Assembly: GCA_964494805.1 (NCBI GenBank)
Contig: CAZBST010000001.1
Location: 1 to 64,000 of the forward strand
Origin: CAIYOL01 sp964494805
GTDB lineage: Bacteria; Planctomycetota; Phycisphaerae; Sedimentisphaerales; Anaerobacaceae
Direction of reading: 5' to 3'
Length of the DNA stretch: 64,000 nt
Part shown: positions 46,003-54,940 of the stretch, in pieces
How positions within the stretch are numbered: position 1 is the first letter of the stretch
How the letters are laid out: every line of letters begins with the position of its first letter
Notes under the pieces: generated by a model
Told to the model about the DNA's origin: nothing
The model's database searches: none
Seen by the model: the letters and a program-made list of their open reading frames with translations, nothing else
Made by a program: the position numbers and the translations under genes

Positions 46003-47646
46003 ATGCAGTTTAAAGAATTTCAAACTGAGCAAAAACTTAGAGGTGGTTATTACACACCACTTGATTTAGCTGTATTCCTCTCAAAATGGGTTTTTGCAGA
46101 GGGGTCTTGTAAAAAAATACTTGAGCCCAGTTGTGGTGATGGCGTTTTTTTTGAAGCTATTTCTAAGATTACAAGGCGCAAAATTTATGCAAAGGGCTTC
46201 GAAATTGAGAAAACCGAAGCCCAAAAGGCGATAGAGCGATGTAAAAGTATTGACAATATAACTGCTTCGATATATGCAGACGACTTCCTTAAATGGGTGC
46301 TGAAAAATCCTCGAGACAGAGAAGTCTTTGATGGTGTGGTAGGCAACCCGCCTTTCGTCAGATATCAATATCTACCTGCTGAGACACAGGTAACAGCTGA
46401 AAAGGTGTACCAACACTATGGCCTTCCTTTCAAGCGACATACAAATGCATGGGGGCCATTTGTTATTGCATCGATCGGCCTGCTGAAACCCGGTGGCAGA
46501 TTAGGTATGGTCTTACCAGCAGAGATACTTCATGTGATGCATGCGCAAGCAATCAGGCATTTCCTAGGCAAGAATTGTAAGAGAATTCTGATATTTGATC
46601 CTGAGGATATCTGGTTTGAAAAAACGCTGCAGGGTGCTATAATTTTGCTGGCCGAAAAAAAATTGAGTGATAGAGAGAAAAGTCTTGGAATTGGGATTGT
46701 AAGAACATCCGGCAGGAATTTCTTAGGTTCGAATCCTAGCGAATACTTTCGATCCGCAAATTACATAAATGGCAAAGCAATCGAAGGGAAATGGACTAGG
46801 GCATTGCTCAACAATGATGAGCTTGACATTCTTGACGGCCTTGAAAGCCATGAACAAGTATTTCCGTTTGGTAAGATTGCCGAGGTAGACGTAGGCCTTG
46901 TTACCGGCGCAAATAACTTTTTTCTAGTCCCTGAGAGCACTGTAGAAGAGTACAATTTGGGAAAGTGGGCGCATCCGATGTTTGGACGAAGTGAGCACTG
47001 TCGGGGGGTAATTTACGATAGAAAGCAGCACAAGGGAAATGTAAACAGAGGGTTGCCCACCAATTTTCTGTGGTTTGATGTTGCGTCCGATAAAGAGTTG
47101 AATAATAGAGCCAGAGCATATATCGAAAAAGGAGAAAAGCTAAATCTTCATAAACGTTACAAGTGTCGCATCCGAACGCCTTGGTACAAGGTTCCGTCTG
47201 TATATGCGACCAAAATAGGTATGTTAAAAAGAGCTCACAATATCCCACGACTGATATTGAACAATTTGGAAGCTTTTACGACAGATACGGCGTACAGGAT
47301 AAAGGCTTATCAGCTTGCGCCGGAGAGGCTAGTATTTTGTTTTGTAAATGCACTGACTGCATTAAGTGCAGAATTGGAGGGGCGACACTATGGCGGCGGC
47401 GTACTTGAATTAGTTCCTAGCGAGATAGAAAAAGTTGTTATTCCAATACATACAAGAATTAAAGTAAATTTGCGCGAACTAGACAAAGGCATGCGCGAGA
47501 TGGCTGTTGAAGAAGTACTCAAGAAACAGGACCGAATAATACTTGGGGAAATTGGATTAACTAAACACGAACAGGAGGTGCTATTTGAGGCTTGGAACAA
47601 ACTCAGGTGTAGAAGACAAAGAATTAGCAGAGGTATTTCTACCTAG
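46003..47646 (+). CDS. N6-adenine DNA methyltransferase, Eco57I/TaqI-like
   Basis: A 547-residue class I methyltransferase: RGGYYTPLDLAVFLSKW at the start, SAM-binding motif I ILEPSCGDGVFFEAI (about 38-52) and catalytic motif IV GNPPFVRYQYL (about 116-126), the NPPY/F hallmark of N6-adenine enzymes of the gamma type. The C-terminal half (about 250-540) is a target-recognition-like domain with YGGGVLELVPSEIEKVVIP. AT content is higher than in flanking core genes, suggesting transfer. It ends overlapping the PLD-nuclease gene by 4 nt, tail to tail. Probable role: the modification partner of a restriction system. Confidence 0.88.
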   Translation: MQFKEFQTEQKLRGGYYTPLDLAVFLSKWVFAEGSCKKILEPSCGDGVFFEAISKITRRKIYAKGFEIEKTEAQKAIERCKSIDNITASIYADDFLKWVLKNPRDREVFDGVVGNPPFVRYQYLPAETQVTAEKVYQHYGLPFKRHTNAWGPFVIASIGLLKPGGRLGMVLPAEILHVMHAQAIRHFLGKNCKRILIFDPEDIWFEKTLQGAIILLAEKKLSDREKSLGIGIVRTSGRNFLGSNPSEYFRSANYINGKAIEGKWTRALLNNDELDILDGLESHEQVFPFGKIAEVDVGLVTGANNFFLVPESTVEEYNLGKWAHPMFGRSEHCRGVIYDRKQHKGNVNRGLPTNFLWFDVASDKELNNRARAYIEKGEKLNLHKRYKCRIRTPWYKVPSVYATKIGMLKRAHNIPRLILNNLEAFTTDTAYRIKAYQLAPERLVFCFVNALTALSAELEGRHYGGGVLELVPSEIEKVVIPIHTRIKVNLRELDKGMREMAVEEVLKKQDRIILGEIGLTKHEQEVLFEAWNKLRCRRQRISRGIST

Positions 47647-48797
47647 TCAATTTCGATGAGAAATGAGTCTGCCTTATCTATTCTTCGGTATAGTCGCAAT
47701 TCACGGCCGAGCAAATCTCTCTGTGCGATAAAGCTCTTGGCGTTGCCCCAGTGGATATACGTCATTGCGTTTCTCTGTTCATAGGTGCGAGTGTCCGTAC
47801 GACTATTGTGGGTTAGTTGTAAGTTAAAAACCCCATAACTGATACCCTTAATGACAACTTCAAATTCAGCCTGTGTTCTTTCTAGATGTGAAAGCCTTGG
47901 CTGTGGGTCATTTCTCCAATTAAGACCCGAGAACGCGTCATCCCTAAAATAGCTTCGTTGGTCTATATTAATCATTTGGCCTTTTTTCAATAACATTGAA
48001 CCGGTTGGGTTTGTGTTTCTGCCAGATGGAATATTTAAGTCTCGCTCGGCAAGACCCTTGCTGACCCAAATAAGCTCTAATGCGTGAAGCGGTTTTGTCT
48101 TAGTTAGAACTGTACGCTTTTTTCTGCCAACACGTCTGGTTTGAATTGGTCTCGGTTTCGAAAAAAGTTTCATTCTCTTTAGTTTATCACGTTCTGTATT
48201 TTTATGCAGGCGATTTGATCGTGGCGGCATAGAGTAGCGTTCATCTTCAAGCCTGCCTTGTTTCAGCAAATTTGCAATCTCACGTTTGCGAGTAACCTGG
48301 AAAACATGTTTGGGATGGTTCTGTTGAAGTGCATTCATTGCAGACAACAAGTCTTGCAGGAAAGATTCGTCTGATGCGTTGGTTCTGTCGAGACTGAGCA
48401 CAGTGCTGGCTTCGATATTTGAGTTAAGTCCCGAACTTGTGAGATTTGCACTTCCAATGATAGCGCAACCAATGTTTTCTGCTATGGCTAAATAGACTTT
48501 GGGGTGGAAAATTGGCGTTGAGACTCCTGTATCCACTAAAAGCAGTTTCGCCTTACAATCTAAGAGGGCTAGCAATCCTTGGGCCGAGGTGCTGCCATTC
48601 CTTATTCCTGCAAAGACAACAATCTTGCGTGAATTCCCCCTAAGAACATCGCTAATTTGAGATACGCCTGCTTCGCGTACAAAAGCAACACTGAGGATTA
48701 CCTGAGATAAATCACCAATATTGAAAAGTTGTTTCAGTGCGGTTTCGTGGTCGTTTGCTTGGCGAATACCCTGTAATAGAAAAGATGGTTTGGCCAA
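47643..48797 (-). CDS. PLD-family (HKD) nuclease, putative restriction endonuclease
   Basis: A 384-residue protein whose N-terminal part (about 1-150) has a phospholipase-D fold: HPKVYL (H-x-K, near 97-102) and GSANLTSSGLNSNIEAS are the HKD half-site of PLD-type nucleases, which dimerise to form one active site. Residues ~165-250 are a basic linker (GRKKRTVLTKTK) and the C-terminal ~130 residues may recognise DNA. Restriction enzymes of the BfiI/NgoFVII type use this fold. Its tail-to-tail overlap (4 nt) with the NPPF methyltransferase gene supports an R-M pair. It lacks a helicase domain. Confidence 0.75.
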   Translation of the reverse strand: MAKPSFLLQGIRQANDHETALKQLFNIGDLSQVILSVAFVREAGVSQISDVLRGNSRKIVVFAGIRNGSTSAQGLLALLDCKAKLLLVDTGVSTPIFHPKVYLAIAENIGCAIIGSANLTSSGLNSNIEASTVLSLDRTNASDESFLQDLLSAMNALQQNHPKHVFQVTRKREIANLLKQGRLEDERYSMPPRSNRLHKNTERDKLKRMKLFSKPRPIQTRRVGRKKRTVLTKTKPLHALELIWVSKGLAERDLNIPSGRNTNPTGSMLLKKGQMINIDQRSYFRDDAFSGLNWRNDPQPRLSHLERTQAEFEVVIKGISYGVFNLQLTHNSRTDTRTYEQRNAMTYIHWGNAKSFIAQRDLLGRELRLYRRIDKADSFLIEID

Positions 48798-48914
48798 ATT
48801 TAGTCCTTTTCTTGCTTTTTAGTTATATCCGCGATATTGTACTACTCGAGGAGTTGGGGGGCAATTATACCCTTAAAGGCAAGCGAAGGTCAAGGAGGAT
48901 TTGTGGATAGATTT

Positions 48915-49605
48915 GAATTTGCTGTTGCGTCCTCCAGTTCGGCCATCTTTCCTACGTACTTCAGGGCTTCGCCCTTGTGTAATACTAATGTTCCTCATTG
49001 CGGCTTCCGGAAACAACAGCAATTAGGGCCTATCGGCCGTACCACACAATTCATCTTTCCCTGATATCCTGTTCTCCTGATGACCTGCTACCTGATACCT
49101 TGATTATCTGATCACCTCCGTGCTCTTTGCGTTCTCAGCGGTTAAACTTCAATCAAAAGCGCATGTAGTCAGACCACTAAAATCCATTTTTTCAAAAATT
49201 TTTTTAATCCTTACACCGTAAAGACTTAGTCAAAACCGCACCTCCGAAAATTCCAGAATTTTCGACAAATTCGCGCAGGTCCGTCCAATTATAGAAGGGG
49301 TATAATTCTGCCCCATATCGCCCAGCAGGGCAAGGTCGTGGGTCCAGCAGGCCCGGGTCAGAAACGACTAGGAATAAATTTTTCTTTTGTGGGGTTTTAC
49401 ATCGCTGTTTATACAGCGTACGAAACCCCCAGTGGAGATTCTCTATCAACAGGCAACTTTGAACAATGAACAAACAAAATTATGCAAAACGAACCCAATT
49501 TTCAGAAAGCCAAAAATGATTGTAAGTATAGTAATGACAATGACTAATAACCAAAAACTTAAAACGGTTAACCGTTCAAAACGAACCCAAACAAACCCAA
49601 TTTAT
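48915..49605. repeat. long composite intergenic repeat, copy C
   Basis: It shows the same block order as 31805-32405: a 105 bp element (48918-49022) with ends TTGCTGTTGCGTCC / GGAAACAACAGCAA; CTCTTTGCGTTCTCAGCGG; CCAATTATAGAAGGG; CGCCCAGCAGGGC; CAGGCCCGGGTCAGAAACGACT; a hairpin (GGGGTTT 49391-49397 / AAACCCC 49423-49429 around CGCTGT-TTAT-ACAGCG, 49403-49418); GGAGATTCTCTATCAACA; TAGTAATGACAATGACTAAT; and AACGGTTAACCGTT (49563-49576). It lies just downstream of the R-M-like module. Confidence 0.75.
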
Positions 49606-50250
49606 GGTGAGCTTGTCGAACCAACAAACCTAATCTTGCTTATGATAGATATGTTCACCATAAAAAGGGACGGAGTCGTCCTCCTCCTGAACGACCCCGC
49701 AATATTAAACAGAATCGGCGATTTTTCTGTGAGGCCGCTTCTGAAAATTTTCGAATCGGGCGGGTTCTGCCTCCTCCTTTATTTTAATATTGAGTTACGA
49801 GCGTCCCGCCCAATATCATTATCTTAAGCAAGAAAATGACTGCAAAGAATATGCCAACAACAGGCGAAAAAAGCTTAAAGACAGGAGGCCTTTTTTAACA
49901 ATCTGCAAAATAAAAAGTTATATTTGAATATCGTTTTTTACAGGGAAAAAGAGGATGGTCGAAATTCAACAGTATGTTGTTTTTTATAAACACCAACTTT
50001 ACCCAGATAGTCCATTTTTACATATATAGCCTTTGCAGAATAAGCTATTTTGACAATAAAACCCTGCAAAACAGAAAAACCACCTTGATGTTGACAAAAA
50101 ACAACACGGCGTTGAGCAAAAAGGACGGTGAGGGGCGATACTTCCGCCTTCGTTACGTCGGACAGGCTGGGGGGCAGGCAAGCTACGGCGGACAAGCGAT
50201 GATGGAGTTGGGCTATTTTTTAGGTTTGGGTGATATCTGCTTGAATCCGC
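49606..50250. other. gene-free stretch, repeat-derived
   Basis: No credible gene. 50150-50205 contains CGTTACGTCGGACAGG..CTACGGCGGACAAGCGATG, a repeat-like GC block. On the minus strand near 49880-49795 a hydrophobic frame reads SPVVGIFFAVIFLLKIMILG before a stop, possibly the tail of a lost membrane protein; it has no start. Confidence 0.35.
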
Positions 50251-52254
50251 TTAGGGATGGTTTGCGTCAGATGGCTTACGCCGTTTGGCAGAGGCGACGC
50301 GGTTGTTCCAGCGGCAAAGCCAGGTATCGAAAAGGGTCTTTTTCCCGACTCGCTGCTGGTCGAGCAGAAAGATAGTGCCTTCCCGCCAAGCGATGAGACA
50401 GTCGGCAATTTCGCGTCCCTGCTGGTCGGACAATTCTGCCGGGGACAATTCAAGTGGGTCTGTGCTCAAATCATAGGTAGAGACCATTTTGTCCACAGGG
50501 TAATATATGAACTTTTGATTTGCTTTTACAAAGCCGGCAGGGCTCTGGTTGAGCCAGCCGGAGAAATACACCTTTCGGTCATCTGGTATCGGCCCAAGAG
50601 CATTCACGCCGTCAAAGCCGAAGGCTTGCGTATCGAATCCCAACAGGGCCAGCAATGTGGGGGCCAAGTCAACAGAGCTGATGGCTTGAGTAACCGTGGT
50701 TTTCGGCTGAATCAAAAACGGGGCCCGCAAACAAAATGGGATGCGGAGGGTCTCATCAAAGGCGATTCTCTCGTGACCGAGCAGGCCGTGCTCGCCAAAT
50801 GCCTCACCGTGGTCTCCAATAACGCAAAAAATAGTTTTGTCGGTGAGATTGAGCTTTGCAAGCTCGACGTCGAGGGCAGCGAGGAATTTGTCTGTGTAGA
50901 GAATAGCCTGCTGATATCTGGCGAGCGGCTCCTTGGCCGGCTCAGCGAACCATCGTGGGACGACGTATGGGTCGTGTGTAACCGAGAGCATAAGCGTCAG
51001 GAAAAAAGATCTGTCGTCAGACTTTATCCAGTTGATTATCGGTTGTAACATAGTGAACTCATCACAGGCCAGATAGCCGAGAAAGGCGTCAGTATCATTC
51101 AAATCGTCTCTGGCCCAGAACTTGTCAAAGCCAAGATTGTGGACCAGTCCGGGGCGGGCTTCGAAGTTTCCCTTTGCGGACTGGAAGAAGGCGGTCCGGA
51201 AGCCGGTGTTCTGTTTGAGAATCGTGGGGATGGAGGCGTAAGGCTTTTCGAGCGGGACGGCCTCGGCGATATCCTGCGAGACAGAAGGGAATCGGCCTGT
51301 CAGAAGGCTAAACAGAACCTTTGTTGTATGTGTAAGTGAGGAGCGGGTGTTTGTGAATTCGGCGCCTTGTTCCGCTAAAGAAGCGAGATAGGGCGTCAGG
51401 CCACTTTGTTTGTCATAAAGCGAGGTGTATCTGTATTGTATGCCTTCAAGGACGACAAGGACGACATTGTGGTTTAAGCGATGCTGTGCCGGCAAAACTG
51501 TAATTTGTATGTCGTCAAAAGCAGGTATTTTTCGTTTGGCGTTGGCTAAATTGATTTTTGTCAGGCGGGCGGAACCGGGGAAAAGAAGAGAGGTTACAGC
51601 CTTTAACTGGCAATTGTAACGCAGGCCTTCGGAGACAATCTGCGGAGAGCCCCGGTTGGTGAGTGTGTCGCGAGCGAGGACGGCAGCAAGACAGACGAGA
51701 ACAGAAAAGATGATTCTGACAGCAAAGCGTTTTTGATTGTAATGGGGCGGCAGTGGATTTGCCAAAACGGAAAAGAAAAAGGCAAGAGCAACAGCACTGG
51801 GGCCAAGGAGGATTACGGCTGCGACTGGTGTTTTTGCGAGATTGACGCCGATAATACATAGTGCGTTTATCGGGTCGCGAAATAATGGCAAGAGGACGGT
51901 AGGCAAGAGCTGCGTTCCGGTTCTTATCAGCCAACCAGCGTTCATAACCGACCATGTGCATAGAACAGCAGCACAAATACAAGCGACACGTATTAACCAT
52001 TTGCGAGGCCAACGAAAACAGAATAGGGCTAATACAACTTCGATACCCAGCAGGACGGCGATATCATCGTATATCCAGCTAAGGTATTCATCGAGCAGGT
52101 CGATACGGCGGGCGTGAAAGAACTTGACCGCGAGAGTGCAAAATAAAGCGCCGAACATAATGACGCTATAGGCACGCGGGGCCAAAAGGGCATACAAGCG
52201 GCGAACCGGTGAAAACGGGTTTGCTTTGTAGCCGGATTGTGAACCGATATTCAT
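50251..52254 (-). CDS. membrane sulfatase-fold (LTA-synthase-like) phosphotransferase
   Basis: The ATG at 52254 (MNIGSQSGYKANPF) was chosen; a GTG start at 52311 is possible. The 667-residue protein has about five membrane helices in residues 20-200, then an alkaline-phosphatase-superfamily domain (about 250-620): VLVVLEGIQ with the metal-binding Glu, SSLTHTTKVLFSLLTG with a nucleophile Thr/Ser, SVTHDPYV, and VIGDHGEAFGEHGLLGHE with the metal ligands Asp-His. This matches the LtaS/OpgB/EptA type that transfers phospho-groups from lipids to glycans or lipid A. No formylglycine C/S-x-P-x-R core is seen, so it is not a true sulfatase. It starts 85 nt after acsE on the same strand but is probably unrelated to the pathway. 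Confidence 0.8.
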   Translation of the reverse strand: MNIGSQSGYKANPFSPVRRLYALLAPRAYSVIMFGALFCTLAVKFFHARRIDLLDEYLSWIYDDIAVLLGIEVVLALFCFRWPRKWLIRVACICAAVLCTWSVMNAGWLIRTGTQLLPTVLLPLFRDPINALCIIGVNLAKTPVAAVILLGPSAVALAFFFSVLANPLPPHYNQKRFAVRIIFSVLVCLAAVLARDTLTNRGSPQIVSEGLRYNCQLKAVTSLLFPGSARLTKINLANAKRKIPAFDDIQITVLPAQHRLNHNVVLVVLEGIQYRYTSLYDKQSGLTPYLASLAEQGAEFTNTRSSLTHTTKVLFSLLTGRFPSVSQDIAEAVPLEKPYASIPTILKQNTGFRTAFFQSAKGNFEARPGLVHNLGFDKFWARDDLNDTDAFLGYLACDEFTMLQPIINWIKSDDRSFFLTLMLSVTHDPYVVPRWFAEPAKEPLARYQQAILYTDKFLAALDVELAKLNLTDKTIFCVIGDHGEAFGEHGLLGHERIAFDETLRIPFCLRAPFLIQPKTTVTQAISSVDLAPTLLALLGFDTQAFGFDGVNALGPIPDDRKVYFSGWLNQSPAGFVKANQKFIYYPVDKMVSTYDLSTDPLELSPAELSDQQGREIADCLIAWREGTIFLLDQQRVGKKTLFDTWLCRWNNRVASAKRRKPSDANHP

Positions 52255-52339
52255 AGTTCGCCAAAATACTAAAAGTTGCCGCGGATGACAAGAGAATAGC
52301 GTAAGAAGCACTTCTGCGGCGGGCAGGCCGTCAGAAGCT

Positions 52340-53164
52340 TTATTTATTCATCGAGGTGTAGACCTTTAAGAAAGAATCTGAATAAATCTGCTTGTTCATC
52401 AGCATCTCTGATGCGGCGAGGACGTTCATAAGTTTTTCATCGAAGACGTCAGCGATAGCGGAGTCCATACCGTGGGAGACAGCCATAGCGAGAAATATGC
52501 GGTTTATCAAACTTCTTTCCGTTGCTCCCTGTGAAATATTTGAGAGTCCGCAAGTGATGTGCGGAGCGGGCTCTGCGAGAATTCTTATCTGGTCCATAGC
52601 GGCGAAGACATTTGCCGGCTGGGTCTGTGCGTTGGGAACTTTAACAGGCAAAATGACAGGGTCGATGAACAGTCGTTGTGTATTGAAGCCGAGCTCTGTT
52701 GCCTTCGATATGATTTCCGCTGCAATAGCGACGCGTGTGTCGGTGTCCTGAGGCACACCATTTTTGTCCATAGTGAGCGCGATAATGCCGGCCTTTGGTC
52801 CTGCGTTTTTGGCCATTTCGATATATTTATCGAGAATTTCTTCGTCGGTTTTCCTATTCAGGGGTGAGGAATTCAGGAGGATGGCGGGGGCGGTATTTGC
52901 CACCTTCAGTCCTGCAGCGATGACGTCGGGTTTTTGTGAATCGAGGCACAGGGGAGTGGAGCAGGTCTGCTGGATTGTTTCGACCAGCCACTGCATAGCC
53001 GCCTGCTGGTCGGAGGCGGCGGTACCGACATTTACATCGAGGTAGGCGGCGCCGGCGTCGGTTTGCTTTTTGGCCAAGTCCTGAATGATTTTTGTATTTT
53101 TCTCTGCGATGGCCTGCTTAACATCTTTGAACATACCGTTAATTCGTTCTGCGATCAGAATCAT
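52340..53164 (-). CDS. acsE: methyltetrahydrofolate:corrinoid iron-sulfur protein methyltransferase
   Basis: A 274-residue TIM-barrel pterin-binding protein that moves the methyl group of methyl-H4folate to the cobalt of the corrinoid iron-sulfur protein. Pterin-domain signatures include AERING, YLDVNVGTAASDQ, LCLDSQKPDVIAAGL, LLNSSPLN, and LFIDPVILPV. Length agrees with AcsE of acetogens (about 262). The gene follows acsD by 9 nt and is the last pathway gene in the cluster. Confidence 0.94.
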   Translation of the reverse strand: MILIAERINGMFKDVKQAIAEKNTKIIQDLAKKQTDAGAAYLDVNVGTAASDQQAAMQWLVETIQQTCSTPLCLDSQKPDVIAAGLKVANTAPAILLNSSPLNRKTDEEILDKYIEMAKNAGPKAGIIALTMDKNGVPQDTDTRVAIAAEIISKATELGFNTQRLFIDPVILPVKVPNAQTQPANVFAAMDQIRILAEPAPHITCGLSNISQGATERSLINRIFLAMAVSHGMDSAIADVFDEKLMNVLAASEMLMNKQIYSDSFLKVYTSMNK

Positions 53165-53173
53165 AACTGTCTC

Positions 53174-54130
53174 CTATTGCCAAATTTGTTTGATGAAGTT
53201 TTTGACGGTGGCGACGGCGCGGGGATGTCGCATTCGAATTATGTCGGCGCCGGCCTGTAGCATACAGATTGCAGTAGCAGCTTCCCACATCGGCCCGCGG
53301 TCTTTGACGTTTCCCCAGCCGGGCGCCTCGGTGAGTTTTGCCTCTTTAGCCCGCCAGGCTTCATAACCGACATCACAGATGACCGGCATAGCCATCATCT
53401 TATCGCCGCCGAGAGCGGCCAGTCGCTGGCGTTCCTGAATCGAGTAGGAATATTCTATTCCATAACCCAATGCACCTGTGGCCTGAAAGGTTATTATCTT
53501 CTCGAGCGGAAAGCCCATATCGGAAACGAGGATATTAACCTGCTTGGCGATGTTAATATCCAGTGGGGCTGCGGTGATGAGGTTGTGCCCGTCAGCGAGG
53601 GCGACAGCGGTTATGGCCTTGTAATTGTCCTCTTCGGCGGCTCCCAGGAGACAGTTTTGGCCTTTTGCGGCTTCACTTACCTTCGGCATAATTTGATTGT
53701 CTTTTTCATTATTGCCACAACCCCAGAGTATAAGCGGCACACCCACGGCTTTTAAGACCTCTTCGGTAACTTTAACGGCGTGAGCGGAATCCTTGTCGGC
53801 CTTGTCAGGATGAATTCCATCAAACTTGATACAGATTAGGTCTGCACCGAATTCTGTTATACACTTTCTGGCCCAGTCGGCGGGACTATCAAGGACATCT
53901 TTATAGCTTTGAGCGAGAATATCCGGCCAGTCTTCGGGTCTGGTGTCTATGACGTCCATAGCGATGACGGGTTTTTCGCCGGCGTCTTCCGGCGAGCCGC
54001 CGTAGACGACATTGCGCGCTCCGCCAACAGTTATCGTTGAGGTGCAAGAGCCACCTTTGTCTTTGGTTGCGCCGAGTGTAACTCGTGAGACTTCACCGGA
54101 GAAACTTTCTACAACTTCAGGAACTGGCAT
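53174..54130 (-). CDS. acsD: corrinoid iron-sulfur protein small subunit
   Basis: A 318-residue TIM-barrel protein, the delta (small) subunit of the corrinoid iron-sulfur protein, which partners AcsC in carrying the methyl group to acetyl-CoA synthase. Typical stretches: GGSPEDAGEKPVIAMDVIDT, FGADLICIKFDGIHPDK, ILWGCGNNEKDNQIMPKVSE, ATGALGYGIEYSYSIQERQR, and APGWGNVKDRGPMWEAATAI. The 55 nt gap before it contains TTCATTGTTCATAG-like direct repeats. Confidence 0.94.
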   Translation of the reverse strand: MPVPEVVESFSGEVSRVTLGATKDKGGSCTSTITVGGARNVVYGGSPEDAGEKPVIAMDVIDTRPEDWPDILAQSYKDVLDSPADWARKCITEFGADLICIKFDGIHPDKADKDSAHAVKVTEEVLKAVGVPLILWGCGNNEKDNQIMPKVSEAAKGQNCLLGAAEEDNYKAITAVALADGHNLITAAPLDINIAKQVNILVSDMGFPLEKIITFQATGALGYGIEYSYSIQERQRLAALGGDKMMAMPVICDVGYEAWRAKEAKLTEAPGWGNVKDRGPMWEAATAICMLQAGADIIRMRHPRAVATVKNFIKQIWQ

Positions 54131-54185
54131 TTATAATCCTCCAAGAATAGTTCATTGTTCATAGTTTTTTGTTCATAGCTCTTGG

Positions 54186-54920
54186 TTAACTTGAGCCTAA
54201 AATATGTTTGAGCACTTTTTGCACTGCTGAAAATGCAGGGCTATTTTCTTCGAGGTCAAAGACAGTTTTACTTTGCATAGAAGCATTAAAGACAGATTCA
54301 TCGAAAGGAATACAGCCGAGGGACTTGATGCCTTTCAATTGTTTTGCACTTTCAGACCTATTCCATATAACGCCGATTTGCCTTACGGATATTGGCAATC
54401 GTTCAGCGAGGTCAAAAATTCTTTTTACGGTAATAGTTCCGAGAGGGGTAGGTTCAGCTACGATGCAAAGGAGGTCAACATTGTTGGTGGTTCGCCGGGA
54501 GAGATGCTCCATACCGGCTTCGTTGTCTATAATGACGAATTTGTATTGTGAGCTTAGTTTATCGAGAAACGTCCTCAGTAAATTATTCACAGCACAGTAG
54601 CAGTCGGGCCCTTCCGGCCGACCCATAGTAAGTAAATCAAAGCCATCAGCTTCGGTGATTGCCTGCTGGATGCCGTATTCGAATGAGCGCAGTCGGTCCA
54701 TACCCGGGCCGGTTGGTGATTTAGAGCGGGCGTGTTCTCGAATTTCGGCAATAGTGCCGAGCGGCTGGATTCCCATAGTCAGTCCGAGGCAGGAATTAGG
54801 GTCGGCATCCACGGCGAGGACGGCCCCGTTCTGCCGGTGTAGCAGAAGCCTGATAATCATAGCGGCAAGAGTCGTTTTGCCTGAGCCGCCTTTTCCACTT
54901 ATAGCGATAGTTGTTGGCAC
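54186..54920 (-). CDS. acsF: CooC/AcsF-type nickel-insertion ATPase
   Basis: A 244-residue MinD-like ATPase with deviant Walker A GKGGSGKTTL (9-18), VDADPNSCLGLTMG and the switch region FVIIDNEAGMEHLSRRTT. CooC/AcsF proteins load nickel into CO dehydrogenase or acetyl-CoA synthase. CooC and AcsF cannot be told apart from sequence alone; the location between acsV and acsD suggests a maturation role for this cluster. It starts 20 nt after acsV. Confidence 0.88.
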   Translation of the reverse strand: MPTTIAISGKGGSGKTTLAAMIIRLLLHRQNGAVLAVDADPNSCLGLTMGIQPLGTIAEIREHARSKSPTGPGMDRLRSFEYGIQQAITEADGFDLLTMGRPEGPDCYCAVNNLLRTFLDKLSSQYKFVIIDNEAGMEHLSRRTTNNVDLLCIVAEPTPLGTITVKRIFDLAERLPISVRQIGVIWNRSESAKQLKGIKSLGCIPFDESVFNASMQSKTVFDLEENSPAFSAVQKVLKHILGSS

Positions 54921-54940
54921 GTCGTTTTCCTTATTTCTTA

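Noticed and set aside
46725..46750. tRNA T-arm-like string (TTAGG-TTCGAAT-CCTAG)
   Set aside because: It lies in frame inside the methyltransferase gene, and no acceptor, D or anticodon arm can be drawn around it.
49387..49827. 146-codon plus-strand frame
   Set aside because: It runs through the composite repeat and encodes repeat-derived, domain-free sequence.
50257..51048. 263-codon plus-strand frame
   Set aside because: Antisense to the sulfatase-fold gene, whose protein has clear motifs.
50251..52254. Formylglycine-dependent sulfatase
   Set aside because: No C/S-x-P-x-R activation motif; the membrane part and Thr/Ser nucleophile region fit LTA-synthase/phosphoethanolamine transferase types.
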